A DNA stretch of 64,000 nucleotides. Origin: Blattabacterium cuenoti (GTDB taxonomy: Bacteria > Bacteroidota > Bacteroidia > Flavobacteriales > Blattabacteriaceae). This document shows, piece after piece, positions 47,449 through 56,726 of the stretch. The stretch's first letter is position 1; the number at the start of each line of letters is the position of its first letter. Under the pieces are notes generated by a model that saw nothing but the letters and a program-made list of their open reading frames with translations, did not search any database and had not been told where the DNA came from. Position numbers and translations under genes: made by a program. The DNA is taken from the NCBI RefSeq assembly GCF_014252335.1, contig NZ_CP059218.1:503898-567897 (forward strand). The letters run 5' to 3'.

Positions 47449-48729
47449 TTATACTATTTGTTTTACTAATTTTGCTATTACTACTGCTTCAACAACTAAT
47501 TGACAGTTCACATATCCTTTTCCTTCCATATGTACAATGCCCATTTTTATAGGATTTTTTAAAATTACTCTAATAACTAATATATCTCCAGGAATTACTT
47601 TTTTTTTAAATTTAACTTGTTTTATTTGTAAAAAATATGTAGAATATATTTCTGGATTTTTTACTTTACTCAAAACTAAAACACCTCCAACTTGTGCAAT
47701 TGCTTCTACTTGTAACACACCAGGCATTATAGGTTCATTAGGAAAATGTCCAATAAAAAATGGTTCATTTATTGTTACATTTTTAATTCCCACTACATAA
47801 TTATCTTTTAATTCTAAAATTTTATCCACCAATAAAAATGGAGGTTTATGGGGTAAGATTTTCATTATATTTTTAATATCACAAATTGGTTTTTGTGTCA
47901 AATTAAATTTAATATTATGATTGTCTTGTTGCTTAATTTCACTAATAAGTTTATTAGCAAATTTTACATTAATTGAATGATATGGTTTATAAGCAATTAT
48001 TTTACCTATTAATTTTTTTCCAATTAAAGTTAAATATCCAATAAGATCTAAAAGAAAATGATTAGCAATTTCCTGATTATAATTATAAAATGATTGTTTT
48101 TTATTAGATGTTTCTGTATCATCACATTTTATTGGTCTATCATATAAAAAACAAACACTCTTTGAACTTGCTATATTATTTTTAAATTGATTTATATGTT
48201 TAAATACAGAATTTTGAACACTAACCCAACTTAAATCAAAATCTACTATCGTCATTATTTCAAACTTGTTAGATGGAAAGGCAAAAATGACGCTACCTGT
48301 TTTATTATCTTGATAAGAAACTACATTTTTTATATAATAACATTCTCTATCAGCATTTTGTTCTATCATTCCAGCTTGTTCAATAGCTTCTACAAAATAT
48401 TTAGAAGATCCATCCATAATAGGAATTTCTACATTATCTAATTCTACTATAATATTATCTAAATCCATCCCTGTTAAAGCGGCAAGTACATGTTCACTCG
48501 TACGAACTAAATATCCATTTTGATTTTTTAAAATAATTCCTTTATTTGTTTCATTAATTACATATGATAAATTTGCTTGAATACATGGATGATTTTCTAT
48601 ATCTTTTCTTATAAAAATAAATCCAGTATGTTCAGGTGCTGGTTTTAACGTCATTGTAACATATTCATTTGTATACAATCCTACTCCTTTTAAAGAAATT
48701 ATTTTTGAAATAGTTTTTTGCTTTTTCAA
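47449..48729 (-). CDS. lpxC/fabZ: bifunctional LpxC deacetylase/FabZ dehydratase fusion (TTG start)
   Basis: This is the Bacteroidetes fusion of UDP-3-O-acyl-GlcNAc deacetylase (lipid A synthesis) with beta-hydroxyacyl-ACP dehydratase. The LpxC part spans about 1-280, with HVLAALTGMDLDN, EIPIMDGSS, the zinc segment NHFLLDLIGYL, and PYHSINVKFA. FabZ starts near 286 with ILPHKPPFLLVDKI and has GHFPNEPIMPGVLQVEAIAQ with the catalytic His and Glu. The start is TTG at 48729, giving MKKQKTISKIISLKGVGLYT, which fits family N-termini. It implies that at least part of lipid A synthesis is retained. Confidence 0.94.
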   Translation of the reverse strand: MKKQKTISKIISLKGVGLYTNEYVTMTLKPAPEHTGFIFIRKDIENHPCIQANLSYVINETNKGIILKNQNGYLVRTSEHVLAALTGMDLDNIIVELDNVEIPIMDGSSKYFVEAIEQAGMIEQNADRECYYIKNVVSYQDNKTGSVIFAFPSNKFEIMTIVDFDLSWVSVQNSVFKHINQFKNNIASSKSVCFLYDRPIKCDDTETSNKKQSFYNYNQEIANHFLLDLIGYLTLIGKKLIGKIIAYKPYHSINVKFANKLISEIKQQDNHNIKFNLTQKPICDIKNIMKILPHKPPFLLVDKILELKDNYVVGIKNVTINEPFFIGHFPNEPIMPGVLQVEAIAQVGGVLVLSKVKNPEIYSTYFLQIKQVKFKKKVIPGDILVIRVILKNPIKMGIVHMEGKGYVNCQLVVEAVVIAKLVKQIV

Positions 48730-48822
48730 AATACTTTTTTATTTAAAATTATCAAATTCAAACTATTTTATAACATAAAAAAAATTACTAAATTAAATAC
48801 ACAAATTAAACTTGGTGTTATT

Positions 48823-48901
48823 ATGTTAAAACGTTTTATATTTTTTTTTAATAGGATTTATTCTTGGATGTATTATTATTTACTTAAAAATTAAAATTTA
48901 A
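48823..48901 (+). pseudogene. possible tiny membrane-protein gene broken at a T9 tract
   Basis: The ATG at 48823 opens a frame that reads MLKRFIFFF and then changes character at T9 (48841-48849), ending after 23 codons. With one T fewer, it would read a basic start and a single membrane helix ([19 protein letters not shown]) and stop at 48901. Small Bacteroidetes proteins with such a start exist (the DUF4258 type begins similarly), but that link is a guess. It may be a remnant, a slippage-expressed peptide or chance. Confidence 0.28.
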
Positions 48902-48930
48902 TCAAAATAAAATATTTTATTGCAATTTTT

Positions 48931-49080
48931 ATGAAACGAACATTTCAACCTTCTAATAAAAAAAAATTAAATCTACATGGATTTTTAATAAGAATGAAAA
49001 CCAAAAATGGAAAACAAATTATATCTAGAAGAAGAAAAAAAAAAAGGAGTAAATTATCAGTTATCAAATTTAAAAAATAA
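48931..49080 (+). CDS. rpmH: 50S ribosomal protein L34
   Basis: A 49-residue basic protein begins [19 protein letters not shown], exactly the L34 pattern (MKRTFQPS...HGF..RM.T.NG...). It continues [19 protein letters not shown], with a lysine-rich C-terminus. An A11 tract (49035-49045) remains in frame. L34 is a component of the large subunit near the exit tunnel. The gene stands alone on the plus strand between divergent lpxC/fabZ and the convergent peptidase gene. Confidence 0.95.
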   Translation: MKRTFQPSNKKKLNLHGFLIRMKTKNGKQIISRRRKKKRSKLSVIKFKK

Positions 49081-49093
49081 ATTAATTAATTAA

Positions 49094-50281
49094 TTAATAA
49101 ATATTAAATAATTCGATTTCTCCTAATTTTGGTAAATGTTTTTGTCCTTTTTTGTATACAATACGTTTACCTTTACATAAAATATCTTGGTATGCAAAAA
49201 AATGAGATAAATCACCTATATCGATTATTGTTGGGATTAAATCAATGTCATATGTAACACAATTATACTTATCAATATAATTTATTCCTATATCAAAAAT
49301 AAATTGTTGTCTGTTTTTTTCAATTAAAATTTGTCTATAAATTTTATCCATTAATTTGATTTTATTTTCAGGAATATCAGAATAAAAATATGCTTCTTGT
49401 TCTAGATTTTTTGTAGTCGCAAGTATATACAAACCTATTAAAATAGATAATGCATTATATTTTCTTATAATTTTTTTTTTCAAATCTCCAGGATAATTTC
49501 CAGCTTCAAAAAGAATACAAGATGTTCCACTGTTTTGAAAATTATCACCTACTGCTGTAGGATAAATTTGATCAGAATATCTTCCTATAGATCCTATTTG
49601 TGGTAAAAAATTATACATTGTTTTTGCAATAATAGAAATCAATCCCATAGCTTTTTTTCTTTCTAAATGTATTTTAATGGAATGTTCTTTTCCAATTGAA
49701 GGAGATAAAAATGATATAATAGATGGATTAAATATTTTATCCCCAATATTATAAATACTTTTTTGATCATGTAAATTAAATAATATATTTGGTTGATGAA
49801 TTTTGATTTCATTAAATAACACTTGAATTTCAGGAGATTGTAATTGTAAGGCATCTCTATTTAAATCAATATTAATAGCATTTCTTCTTTGAAATATTTC
49901 AGATCCATCTGGATTTAACATAGGAATAAAAACAATATTTAATTTTTGTTCTAAAAATTTTACTAAATCGGTATTGTTTTGTTTTAAAAAAAAATGTAAA
50001 ATATCAAACATTGCTTTTGTTCCAGTTGTTTCATTTCCATGCATTTGTGACCAAATAAAGACTTTATAATATCCTAGTCCCCATTTGATTTTAAAAATTT
50101 TTCTATTTTCTATAGATCTTCCAATTGGACTTATAGAACAAATTTTTTTATATTTTTTTATTATCTTTAAAAGATTAAAATATCGAAATACTTTAGAATC
50201 ATTGATTTCATGATCCATAATGATAGAATAATAATTAGATAACCAAGCATCTATATTCAAAAAACTAAATATGTTACTCAT
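49094..50281 (-). CDS. M14-family zinc carboxypeptidase
   Basis: This is a zinc carboxypeptidase-like protein. Zinc ligands are in SQMHGNETTG (HxxE near residues 81-84 of the chosen start) and in NLHDQKS; the general-base glutamate is in LFEAGNYPG. DLNRDALQ is the arginine-containing substrate segment. I chose ATG 50281 (MSNIFSFLNIDAWL); an ATG 24 codons earlier gives a basic, hydrophobic lead with no clear export signal. It may therefore act in the cytoplasm. The substrate is unknown. Confidence 0.85.
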   Translation of the reverse strand: MSNIFSFLNIDAWLSNYYSIIMDHEINDSKVFRYFNLLKIIKKYKKICSISPIGRSIENRKIFKIKWGLGYYKVFIWSQMHGNETTGTKAMFDILHFFLKQNNTDLVKFLEQKLNIVFIPMLNPDGSEIFQRRNAINIDLNRDALQLQSPEIQVLFNEIKIHQPNILFNLHDQKSIYNIGDKIFNPSIISFLSPSIGKEHSIKIHLERKKAMGLISIIAKTMYNFLPQIGSIGRYSDQIYPTAVGDNFQNSGTSCILFEAGNYPGDLKKKIIRKYNALSILIGLYILATTKNLEQEAYFYSDIPENKIKLMDKIYRQILIEKNRQQFIFDIGINYIDKYNCVTYDIDLIPTIIDIGDLSHFFAYQDILCKGKRIVYKKGQKHLPKLGEIELFNIY

Positions 50282-50406
50282 AAAACATGTTATAAAAAAA
50301 TTATATTTTGCATTGCATTTAAAATAAAATAATAAATTGTAATATAAATGCATAATAAATATAAATACATATATATTTTAATTAATAAATAAATACCATA
50401 TTTTGT

Positions 50407-51207
50407 ATGAAAAAATTATATAAAATCAATTATATTGAATCTTTTATATTAATTTTACAATTTTGTATATTAAATGTTATTAATCTTATTTTTAAAAATT
50501 TCTTAATATCAATTAATATACCTAAATATATTATATTTTCAATATTATATATTATTCCATTTTTATGTTTATTTGCATATATTTTTTATACAAATAAAAA
50601 AAAAAATATATATATAGATTTTTCATTTAAACTTTCTTCATATAAAATTTATACTATATTATTTATTATAATGTTATGTATAATAATATGTAATAATTAT
50701 TTTATTTCTTTAATTCCTAAAAATGGCCCTATTATAGGCAATATGCACAAAGAAATAGAACACTTTGTTATAGAAGAATCTAAAAATATAATTACTTTTT
50801 TTTTTATAACATCTATATTAGCGCCTATATGTGAAGAAATTCTATTTAGAGGAATTATTTTACATGGCATGTTAAAAAATAATATACATCCAGTCAAAGC
50901 AATTTTATTTTCTTCTTTTTTATTTGGATTAACTCATATGAATCCTTGGCAATTTATAAGTGGATTCTTAATTGGAAGTTTTATTGGATTTATTTACTTT
51001 ATTAATGTTTCTATTACAGATTGTATATTCTTACATATATTTAATAATGTTTTTGCTTCATTCATGTTATTATTTATGAAAAATCATGAACAAATATTTT
51101 ATAATTTTACTTCCAATTATATTATATTAATTAGTTGTATTACTATTATTATTTTAGGTTGCATTTTTATTTTTAAAAATAAAAGAAAATGGAAAATACT
51201 GCCTTAA
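50407..51207 (+). CDS. CPBP-family intramembrane metalloprotease
   Basis: This is a polytopic membrane protein with about seven to eight hydrophobic segments. The CPBP (Abi) motifs are present: APICEEILFRGII (EExxxR), LFGLTHMNPWQ and the later HIFNN. These proteins are glutamic-type or metal-dependent intramembrane endopeptidases; the substrate is unknown here. The 266 residues are normal. Its end overlaps the start of rnz by 19 bases on the same strand. Confidence 0.88.
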   Translation: MKKLYKINYIESFILILQFCILNVINLIFKNFLISINIPKYIIFSILYIIPFLCLFAYIFYTNKKKNIYIDFSFKLSSYKIYTILFIIMLCIIICNNYFISLIPKNGPIIGNMHKEIEHFVIEESKNIITFFFITSILAPICEEILFRGIILHGMLKNNIHPVKAILFSSFLFGLTHMNPWQFISGFLIGSFIGFIYFINVSITDCIFLHIFNNVFASFMLLFMKNHEQIFYNFTSNYIILISCITIIILGCIFIFKNKRKWKILP

Positions 51208-52106
51208 CAATTCTAGGATGTCACTCTTCCATACCTACAACTAAATTTTATCCAACATCTCAAATTTTGAAAATAAAAGGTTATTATTTTCTTATAGATT
51301 GTGGAGAAGGAACACAAGTACAATTAAGAAAGTCAAAAATCAAATTTAATAAAATTGAACATATTTTTATTTCTCATTTACATGGAGATCATTTTTTTGG
51401 ATTAATTGGATTATTATCAACATTTAATTTATTAGGCAGAGAAAAATCTGTGAATATTTATGCACCAAAAGGGTTAAAAGAAATTATAGAATCACATTTT
51501 AAATGGTCATATACTAAATTAAAATATTATATTATTTATATAGAATTATCTTCTGATAAAACAGAAAAAATTTTGGATAATGAAAAGGTAGCAATTTATA
51601 CAATTCCATTAAAACATAGAATTTATACTAATGGTTTTTTATTTAAAGAAAAATCTAATTATCGTAAATTAAATATGCATGCAATACAACAAATTCCTTA
51701 TATAAATGTTGTGGATTATAAAAATTTAAAAATAGGAAAAGACTTTAAAACACATGATGGGATAATTATTCCAAACTCAAAATTAACTTTTAATCCAAAA
51801 AACACATTATCTTATGCTTTTTGTTCAGATACTTCTTTTTATCCTAATATTATAGAACAAATACAATTTGTAGATTTATTATATCATGAATCAACTTTTT
51901 TGAATATAGAAAAAATTAGAGCAATTAATACTGGTCATTCAACTGCTTATCAAGCAGCTATTATAGCAAAAGAAGCAAAAGTAAAAAAATTATTATTAGG
52001 TCATTATTCTCATAGATTTACGGATATTCAAGATTTTGAAAAAGAAGCACAAGAAATTTTCAATCATGTAGAAGCATCCAAATCTTTACAGACTTATTTA
52101 TTATAA
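51189..52106 (+). CDS. rnz: ribonuclease Z
   Basis: This zinc endonuclease of the metallo-beta-lactamase fold trims tRNA 3' ends. The zinc motif HLHGDH lies in FISHLHGDHFFGLIGLLSTF, with CSDTSF and LLGHYSHRF as further ligands. The 305 residues are normal for the short form. It is needed because the tRNA genes here do not encode CCA. It overlaps the CPBP gene by 19 bases. Confidence 0.95.
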   Translation: MENTALTILGCHSSIPTTKFYPTSQILKIKGYYFLIDCGEGTQVQLRKSKIKFNKIEHIFISHLHGDHFFGLIGLLSTFNLLGREKSVNIYAPKGLKEIIESHFKWSYTKLKYYIIYIELSSDKTEKILDNEKVAIYTIPLKHRIYTNGFLFKEKSNYRKLNMHAIQQIPYINVVDYKNLKIGKDFKTHDGIIIPNSKLTFNPKNTLSYAFCSDTSFYPNIIEQIQFVDLLYHESTFLNIEKIRAINTGHSTAYQAAIIAKEAKVKKLLLGHYSHRFTDIQDFEKEAQEIFNHVEASKSLQTYLL

Positions 52107-52188
52107 CATAATATTTAAATAATTTATTTTATTGTAGTACCAAAATATCGTTTGACTTTTGCTTTCTAGATAATAATAAGTTTTCATA

Positions 52189-52497
52189 TCAGAAAGAATT
52201 ATTCAAAATAATAAAATTTAATCTAGGAATTTTTTTGACATGATATCGTAATTTTTTAGAAAGATATTTTCTAAAAATTTTAGTTTTATAGTTAATTTGA
52301 TTTATAATTTGTTCATCTATAAAAGGATAAATTGAAATATATCCTTTTATTAAATTCATATTTTGACTAAAACTAATTTTAATTAATGTAATTAAAATGC
52401 CTTTTTTTAAAATTTCTTTATTGACTTCTTCTTGAAGCATATTTGCTATTTCTGAATAAAATATTGAATTTAATTTTTTCTTTTGAAGAGGATTCAT
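52189..52497 (-). CDS. rbfA: ribosome-binding factor A
   Basis: RbfA helps 16S rRNA maturation. The 102-residue protein begins NPLQKKKLNSIFYSEIANML, like RbfA, has a KH-like fold pattern, and ends LRYHVKKIPRLNFI, corresponding to the family's LR..L..R..P.L.F segment. It is monocistronic. Confidence 0.85.
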   Translation of the reverse strand: MNPLQKKKLNSIFYSEIANMLQEEVNKEILKKGILITLIKISFSQNMNLIKGYISIYPFIDEQIINQINYKTKIFRKYLSKKLRYHVKKIPRLNFIILNNSF

Positions 52498-52585
52498 TTA
52501 TTCATAATTTTAATTATGTAATTTTAATTAATAAAAATTTGTAATCATACAAATAATTTTGTAAAATTGTATTTTTTATTGTATT

Positions 52586-52660
52586 GGTCCCATAGCTCAG
52601 TATGGTTAGAGCACCTGACTCATAATCAGGTAGTCGTTGGTTCAAATCCAACTGGGACCA
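52586..52660 (+). tRNA. tRNA with CAT anticodon, possibly tRNA-Ile2
   Basis: The 75-base cloverleaf has perfect acceptor arms GGTCCCA/TGGGACC, D-stem GCTC/GAGC, anticodon stem CCTGA/TCAGG around loop CTCATAA, and T-arm GTTGG/CCAAC. The discriminator is A and CCA is absent. With a paired 1-72 position it is not an initiator. Because the tRNA at 36173 looks like elongator Met, this one may be tRNA-Ile2, whose CAT is changed to lysidine. Without TilS-determinant analysis, Met remains possible. Confidence 0.93.
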
Positions 52661-52693
52661 CACCCAATCGTCTACCTACTACTACATAGTTAG

Positions 52694-52767
52694 TGACTGG
52701 ATGAGGATTCGAACCTCAAACTTATAGTTTAGGAAACTATTGTTCTATCCAATTAAACTATCCAGCC
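52694..52767 (-). tRNA. tRNA-Arg (CCT)
   Basis: On the minus strand the 74 bases fold into acceptor arms GGCTGGA/TCCAGTC, anticodon stem ATAGT/ACTAT with loop TTCCTAA (anticodon CCT) and a T-arm with GAGG/CCTC around TTCGAAT. It decodes AGG. Its first 10 bases are also the last codons of rpmA, including that gene's TAG stop. CCA is not encoded. Confidence 0.93.
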
Positions 52768-53024
52768 AAGTATTTTTTTGATATAATAGATATTGTAAGC
52801 TTATTTTTTCTTTTTTTAAAAAAAACAAACCCATTTTTCATTGCATATAATGTATGATCTTTTCCAATTCCTACATATTTACCTGGAAAAAATTTTGTTC
52901 CACGTTGACGAACAATAATACCACCAGATTTAATATATTGATTACCATATACTTTTACACCTAATCTTCGACCAGCAGAATCTCTACCATTTCTAGAACT
53001 TCCAGAACCTTTTTTATGTGCCAT
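52758..53024 (-). CDS. rpmA: 50S ribosomal protein L27
   Basis: This is an 88-residue L27, recognised by [24 protein letters not shown] and [26 protein letters not shown]. It lacks the short N-terminal extension that is cleaved in Firmicutes. It follows rplU by 3 bases. Its 3' end (YLAG, then TAG) lies inside the 5' end of tRNA-Arg. Confidence 0.97.
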   Translation of the reverse strand: MAHKKGSGSSRNGRDSAGRRLGVKVYGNQYIKSGGIIVRQRGTKFFPGKYVGIGKDHTLYAMKNGFVFFKKRKNKLTISIISKKYLAG

Positions 53025-53027
53025 ATA

Positions 53028-53348
53028 TTATTTTTCTACAAAATTCATCACTTTTAACTTGGTAAATTTAGGTTTAAATCCTCTTTTTACTTTATATCCT
53101 TTTCTTCTTTTTTTTTTAAAAATAATAATTTTATTTCCTTTTACATGTTTCAAAATTTCAACTTTAATTTGAATTGTTTCTAAAAATGGGCTACCTATTT
53201 GAACTAATCCATTTTTATAAAAAAACAATACTTGATCAAAAACAACTTTTGTTCCTAATACCATATCACAATTAAAAGGAATATATAAATATTTATTTTC
53301 AATAAATTTAAATTGTATTCCTCGAATATTAGCAATAGCATATATCAT
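53028..53348 (-). CDS. rplU: 50S ribosomal protein L21
   Basis: This 106-residue protein has the L21 pattern: YAIANIRGIQFKF at the start, then VVFDQVLFF and the basic KKRRKGYKVKRGFKPKF segment. The rplU-rpmA pair is conserved across bacteria. Its start overlaps the sufS stop by 4 bases, so these ribosomal genes ride on the suf transcript. Confidence 0.94.
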   Translation of the reverse strand: MIYAIANIRGIQFKFIENKYLYIPFNCDMVLGTKVVFDQVLFFYKNGLVQIGSPFLETIQIKVEILKHVKGNKIIIFKKKRRKGYKVKRGFKPKFTKLKVMNFVEK

Positions 53349-54595
53349 AATCCAATTGATTTAAATAGCATATTTTGTGCTTTTATAATACATTCATAAA
53401 GATAATCTACTTCTTGAAAAGTATTATATATAGAAAAACTAACACGAATCATACCTTCTACATTAAAAAAATTCATTAATGGTTGTGCACATAAAGTTCC
53501 CGTTCTAACTGCAATTCCTAATTTATCTAAAATAATACCAACATCAAAATAATGTAATCTATCTAAATTAAAAGAAATCATACTAGATTTAACATCAATA
53601 TTATTCATACCACCTCCATATAAATGAATTCCATCTATAGAATTTAAACGTTTTATTGCATAAATTAAAAGTTCTTTTTTATATAACTGAATATTTTCGA
53701 TTCCAATTTCTTGAACAAAATCAATAGCGCTACCCCAAACAATAATTCCTTCTATATTTGGAGTTCCAGCTTCAAATTTAAACGGTAAATCTGAATAATG
53801 ACATTGTTGAAAACTTACATATTTAATCATTTCTCCTCCTGATTGATAAGGAGGTATTTTATCTAAAATATTTTTTTTACCATATAAAACTCCTATTCCA
53901 GTAGGTCCATACATTTTATGTGCAGAAAATACATAAAAATCTACATTCAAATCTTGTACATCTATATTAAAATTAGATGGAACTTGTGCTCCATCAATTA
54001 ACACCATTGATCCATATTGATGAGATTTTTTTATAATATATTTTACTGGATTTATAATTCCTAATACATTAGATAAATGAGTTATGGAAACTAATTTAGT
54101 TTTATATGAGATAATAGAGTCAAAATATTCTAATTCTAATAATCCATTTTTATTAATTGGAATAATTTTTAATATTGCTTGTTTTCTATCACAAAGAATT
54201 TTCCATGGAATAATATTAGAATGATGTTCCATAGATGAAATAATTATTTCATCTCCTTTTTCAAGAAATATTTCAATACTGTAAGCAATTAAATTAATAG
54301 ATTCTGTTGCTCCTTTTGTAAAAATAATTTCTGAAGCAGATTTAGCATTAATCATGTTTTGTATTTGTTTTCTAACAAATTCTACTTTATCTGTAGCTTT
54401 TCTACTTAAAAAATGTACACCTCTATGAATATTAGAATTGTGGTGTATATAAAATTCATTTGCTGTTTTAATAACTTTTATTGGTTTTTGAGTAGTAGCA
54501 GCATTATCTATATATACTAAAGAATGGGAATCAATTTTAGTTTTTAAAATAGGAAATTGATCTCTAATAGTTTGAATTTCTTTTTGTGACAACAT
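53345..54595 (-). CDS. sufS: cysteine desulfurase SufS
   Basis: This PLP enzyme takes sulfur from cysteine for Fe-S assembly. The PLP lysine is Lys227 in SAHKMYGPTG and the persulfide cysteine is Cys369 in RTGTLCAQP. The 416 residues are normal and match the SufS/CsdA group II type. No sufE or sufU sulfur-acceptor gene follows here; rplU comes next with a 4-base overlap. Confidence 0.95.
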   Translation of the reverse strand: MLSQKEIQTIRDQFPILKTKIDSHSLVYIDNAATTQKPIKVIKTANEFYIHHNSNIHRGVHFLSRKATDKVEFVRKQIQNMINAKSASEIIFTKGATESINLIAYSIEIFLEKGDEIIISSMEHHSNIIPWKILCDRKQAILKIIPINKNGLLELEYFDSIISYKTKLVSITHLSNVLGIINPVKYIIKKSHQYGSMVLIDGAQVPSNFNIDVQDLNVDFYVFSAHKMYGPTGIGVLYGKKNILDKIPPYQSGGEMIKYVSFQQCHYSDLPFKFEAGTPNIEGIIVWGSAIDFVQEIGIENIQLYKKELLIYAIKRLNSIDGIHLYGGGMNNIDVKSSMISFNLDRLHYFDVGIILDKLGIAVRTGTLCAQPLMNFFNVEGMIRVSFSIYNTFQEVDYLYECIIKAQNMLFKSIGL

Positions 54596-55929
54596 TATAC
54601 ATTATATATATTATTTTTAATTTTATATTCGATATAATTAATAATTAATATTTTAATTTTACTAATCTTAATATTTTGTAATATTTTGTCTAAAAAAGAA
54701 ATTAACAATAAAATTTGTACATTATATTTATTCAGTCCTCTAGATTGTAAATAAAATATATCATTTTTATTAAAATTTCCTATAGTACATCCATGTGAAC
54801 ATCTAATGGCATTAGAAAAAATTTCCAATTGAGGTTTGGATATAACATGAGCTTCTTCTGAAAGAAGAATATTTTGATTTTTCTGAAAAGCATTAATTTT
54901 TTGAATTAATTTACTAACAAAAATTTTTCCATGAAAAATACTAATTGATTGATCTAATAAAATATTTTTATATAATTGTAAACATTTAGAATTAGAAAAT
55001 AAATGTTGAATAAAAGTTTCATTATCAATTATTTGTTGTTGAGATAACAAAGAAATGCCATATAAATAAGATGAAGTATTCTTTCCATGAGAAAAAAAAT
55101 TGAGATAATTTTTAATAAATTTTGCTTTCAATGATAAAGTATATGTAGAACAAGAACTATCCATATATTGTTTAATATAAGTATTATCTACAAAATATGT
55201 ATCTTCTAAATCATTTTGTACTTTATAATAATCAATTTTACTATTATGCATAGCATAAATTTCAGTGACAGAATTATTAATAAATGAAGATTTTTCCAAT
55301 GATAATGATTTACAACTTTCAATAATGTTTACATAAGAAGATTTTCCAACTATAATTAAATTCCTGAAATATAACATAGTTTTTTTATAAGATTTAGTAG
55401 AAATATGTAATATTTCTATTGGATGTTTCAAAATAACATGATCAGGAATATATATATAAACACCATTTATTGAAAAAATAGTATTTATGATACTAAACGG
55501 ATTATAATATACATTTAATAATGTACTATAAAATGGTTTAATATATTTTTCTTTTTGTGAAAAAATATTAGATATAATGATTTTATTGTCGTATACATTA
55601 TCAGGATAAATAATATAATTATATTGTCCATTAATACACACAATAATATAAGATTTTTTACAATATAAAAAATGTTTTATTTTTTGTAATATGGTATAGT
55701 TGGAATTAGGATTTACTAATTCTATATTTTTTTTGATTGCAAAAAAATTAAATTCTTTATCAAAAATTGAAAATAATGTATTGTATTTATTATCAAATAT
55801 AAACCCTTTTTTGATAAAAGTATTAATTGCTTGATGTCTTAATTTAGAAATAAAAAGATGCTCTCCTTTATAATGTTTTGCAGAAAAAGAAGAAATTACT
55901 TGTTTTTTTAAACAATCTTGGTTTTCCAT
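54595..55929 (-). CDS. sufD: Fe-S assembly scaffold subunit SufD
   Basis: SufD forms the SufBC2D scaffold. The protein is strongly diverged, but the C-terminal region keeps the SufD pattern: SEEAHVISKPQLEIFSNAIRCSHG with TIGNFNKNDIFYLQSRGL. The 444 residues are normal. Between sufC and sufS it is in the expected place; it overlaps sufS by one base. Confidence 0.92.
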   Translation of the reverse strand: MENQDCLKKQVISSFSAKHYKGEHLFISKLRHQAINTFIKKGFIFDNKYNTLFSIFDKEFNFFAIKKNIELVNPNSNYTILQKIKHFLYCKKSYIIVCINGQYNYIIYPDNVYDNKIIISNIFSQKEKYIKPFYSTLLNVYYNPFSIINTIFSINGVYIYIPDHVILKHPIEILHISTKSYKKTMLYFRNLIIVGKSSYVNIIESCKSLSLEKSSFINNSVTEIYAMHNSKIDYYKVQNDLEDTYFVDNTYIKQYMDSSCSTYTLSLKAKFIKNYLNFFSHGKNTSSYLYGISLLSQQQIIDNETFIQHLFSNSKCLQLYKNILLDQSISIFHGKIFVSKLIQKINAFQKNQNILLSEEAHVISKPQLEIFSNAIRCSHGCTIGNFNKNDIFYLQSRGLNKYNVQILLLISFLDKILQNIKISKIKILIINYIEYKIKNNIYNV

Positions 55930-55967
55930 ATAAATATATTACTGTTTCAGTATAATTAGTATAAAAA

Positions 55968-56711
55968 TTAGTTGATTATCCAATCATATCCTTGTTTTTC
56001 TAATTTTTCCACTAATTTTTGATTTCCAGATTTAACAATTTTTCCATTATGTAAAACATGAACAATATAATCTGAAAATAAATAATCTAAGAATCTTTTA
56101 TAATGTGTAATTATAAGGAGAGAATTTAGATTGGTTTTGAATAATTTTATTACTTTTGAAATAATACGTAAAGAATCAATATCTAATCCTGAGTCTACTT
56201 CATCTAAAATAGATAATAAAGGATTCAACATTGCCATTTGAAAAATTTCATTTTTTTTTTTTTCTCCTCCTGAACAGCCATCATTTAAAGATCTATAAAA
56301 AAATTCTTTAGAAAGATTTAAAAGTGTAGCAATTTCTTTCATTTTTATTATAATATCTTTAGCTAGTAATTCTGGTAATCCTTTTGATTTTCTAATTTCA
56401 TTAATCGATGTTTTTATAAAATTAATCACAGAAATACCTGGTATTTCGATAGGATGTTGAAATGATAAAAAAATACCTAATTGAGATCTTTGTTCAGGAG
56501 AACAATTAATTAAATTTTTATTATAAAAAAAAATATTTCCTTTTGTTATTTTATATTCTGGTTTACCAGATATAACAGATGCTAATGTACTTTTCCCGGA
56601 TCCATTAGGTCCCATAATTACATGTATTTCTCCAGGTAAAATTTTTAAATTTAATCCTTTCAAAATGTGAGTTTGATTAATATCAACATGTAAATTTTCA
56701 ATATGTAACAT
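55968..56711 (-). CDS. sufC: Fe-S assembly ATPase SufC
   Basis: SufC is the ABC-type ATPase of SufBC2D. Walker A GPNGSGKST lies at residues 34-42, the signature is CSGGEKKKNEI, and Walker B is LSILDEVDSGLDID. The 247 residues are normal. An A13 tract on the coding strand (56263-56251) encodes the lysines of the signature motif and stays in frame. Homologues usually read GGEKKRNE, so the R-to-K change has lengthened the tract. Confidence 0.96.
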   Translation of the reverse strand: MLHIENLHVDINQTHILKGLNLKILPGEIHVIMGPNGSGKSTLASVISGKPEYKITKGNIFFYNKNLINCSPEQRSQLGIFLSFQHPIEIPGISVINFIKTSINEIRKSKGLPELLAKDIIIKMKEIATLLNLSKEFFYRSLNDGCSGGEKKKNEIFQMAMLNPLLSILDEVDSGLDIDSLRIISKVIKLFKTNLNSLLIITHYKRFLDYLFSDYIVHVLHNGKIVKSGNQKLVEKLEKQGYDWIIN

Positions 56712-56726
56712 ATAATGATTATTTGA

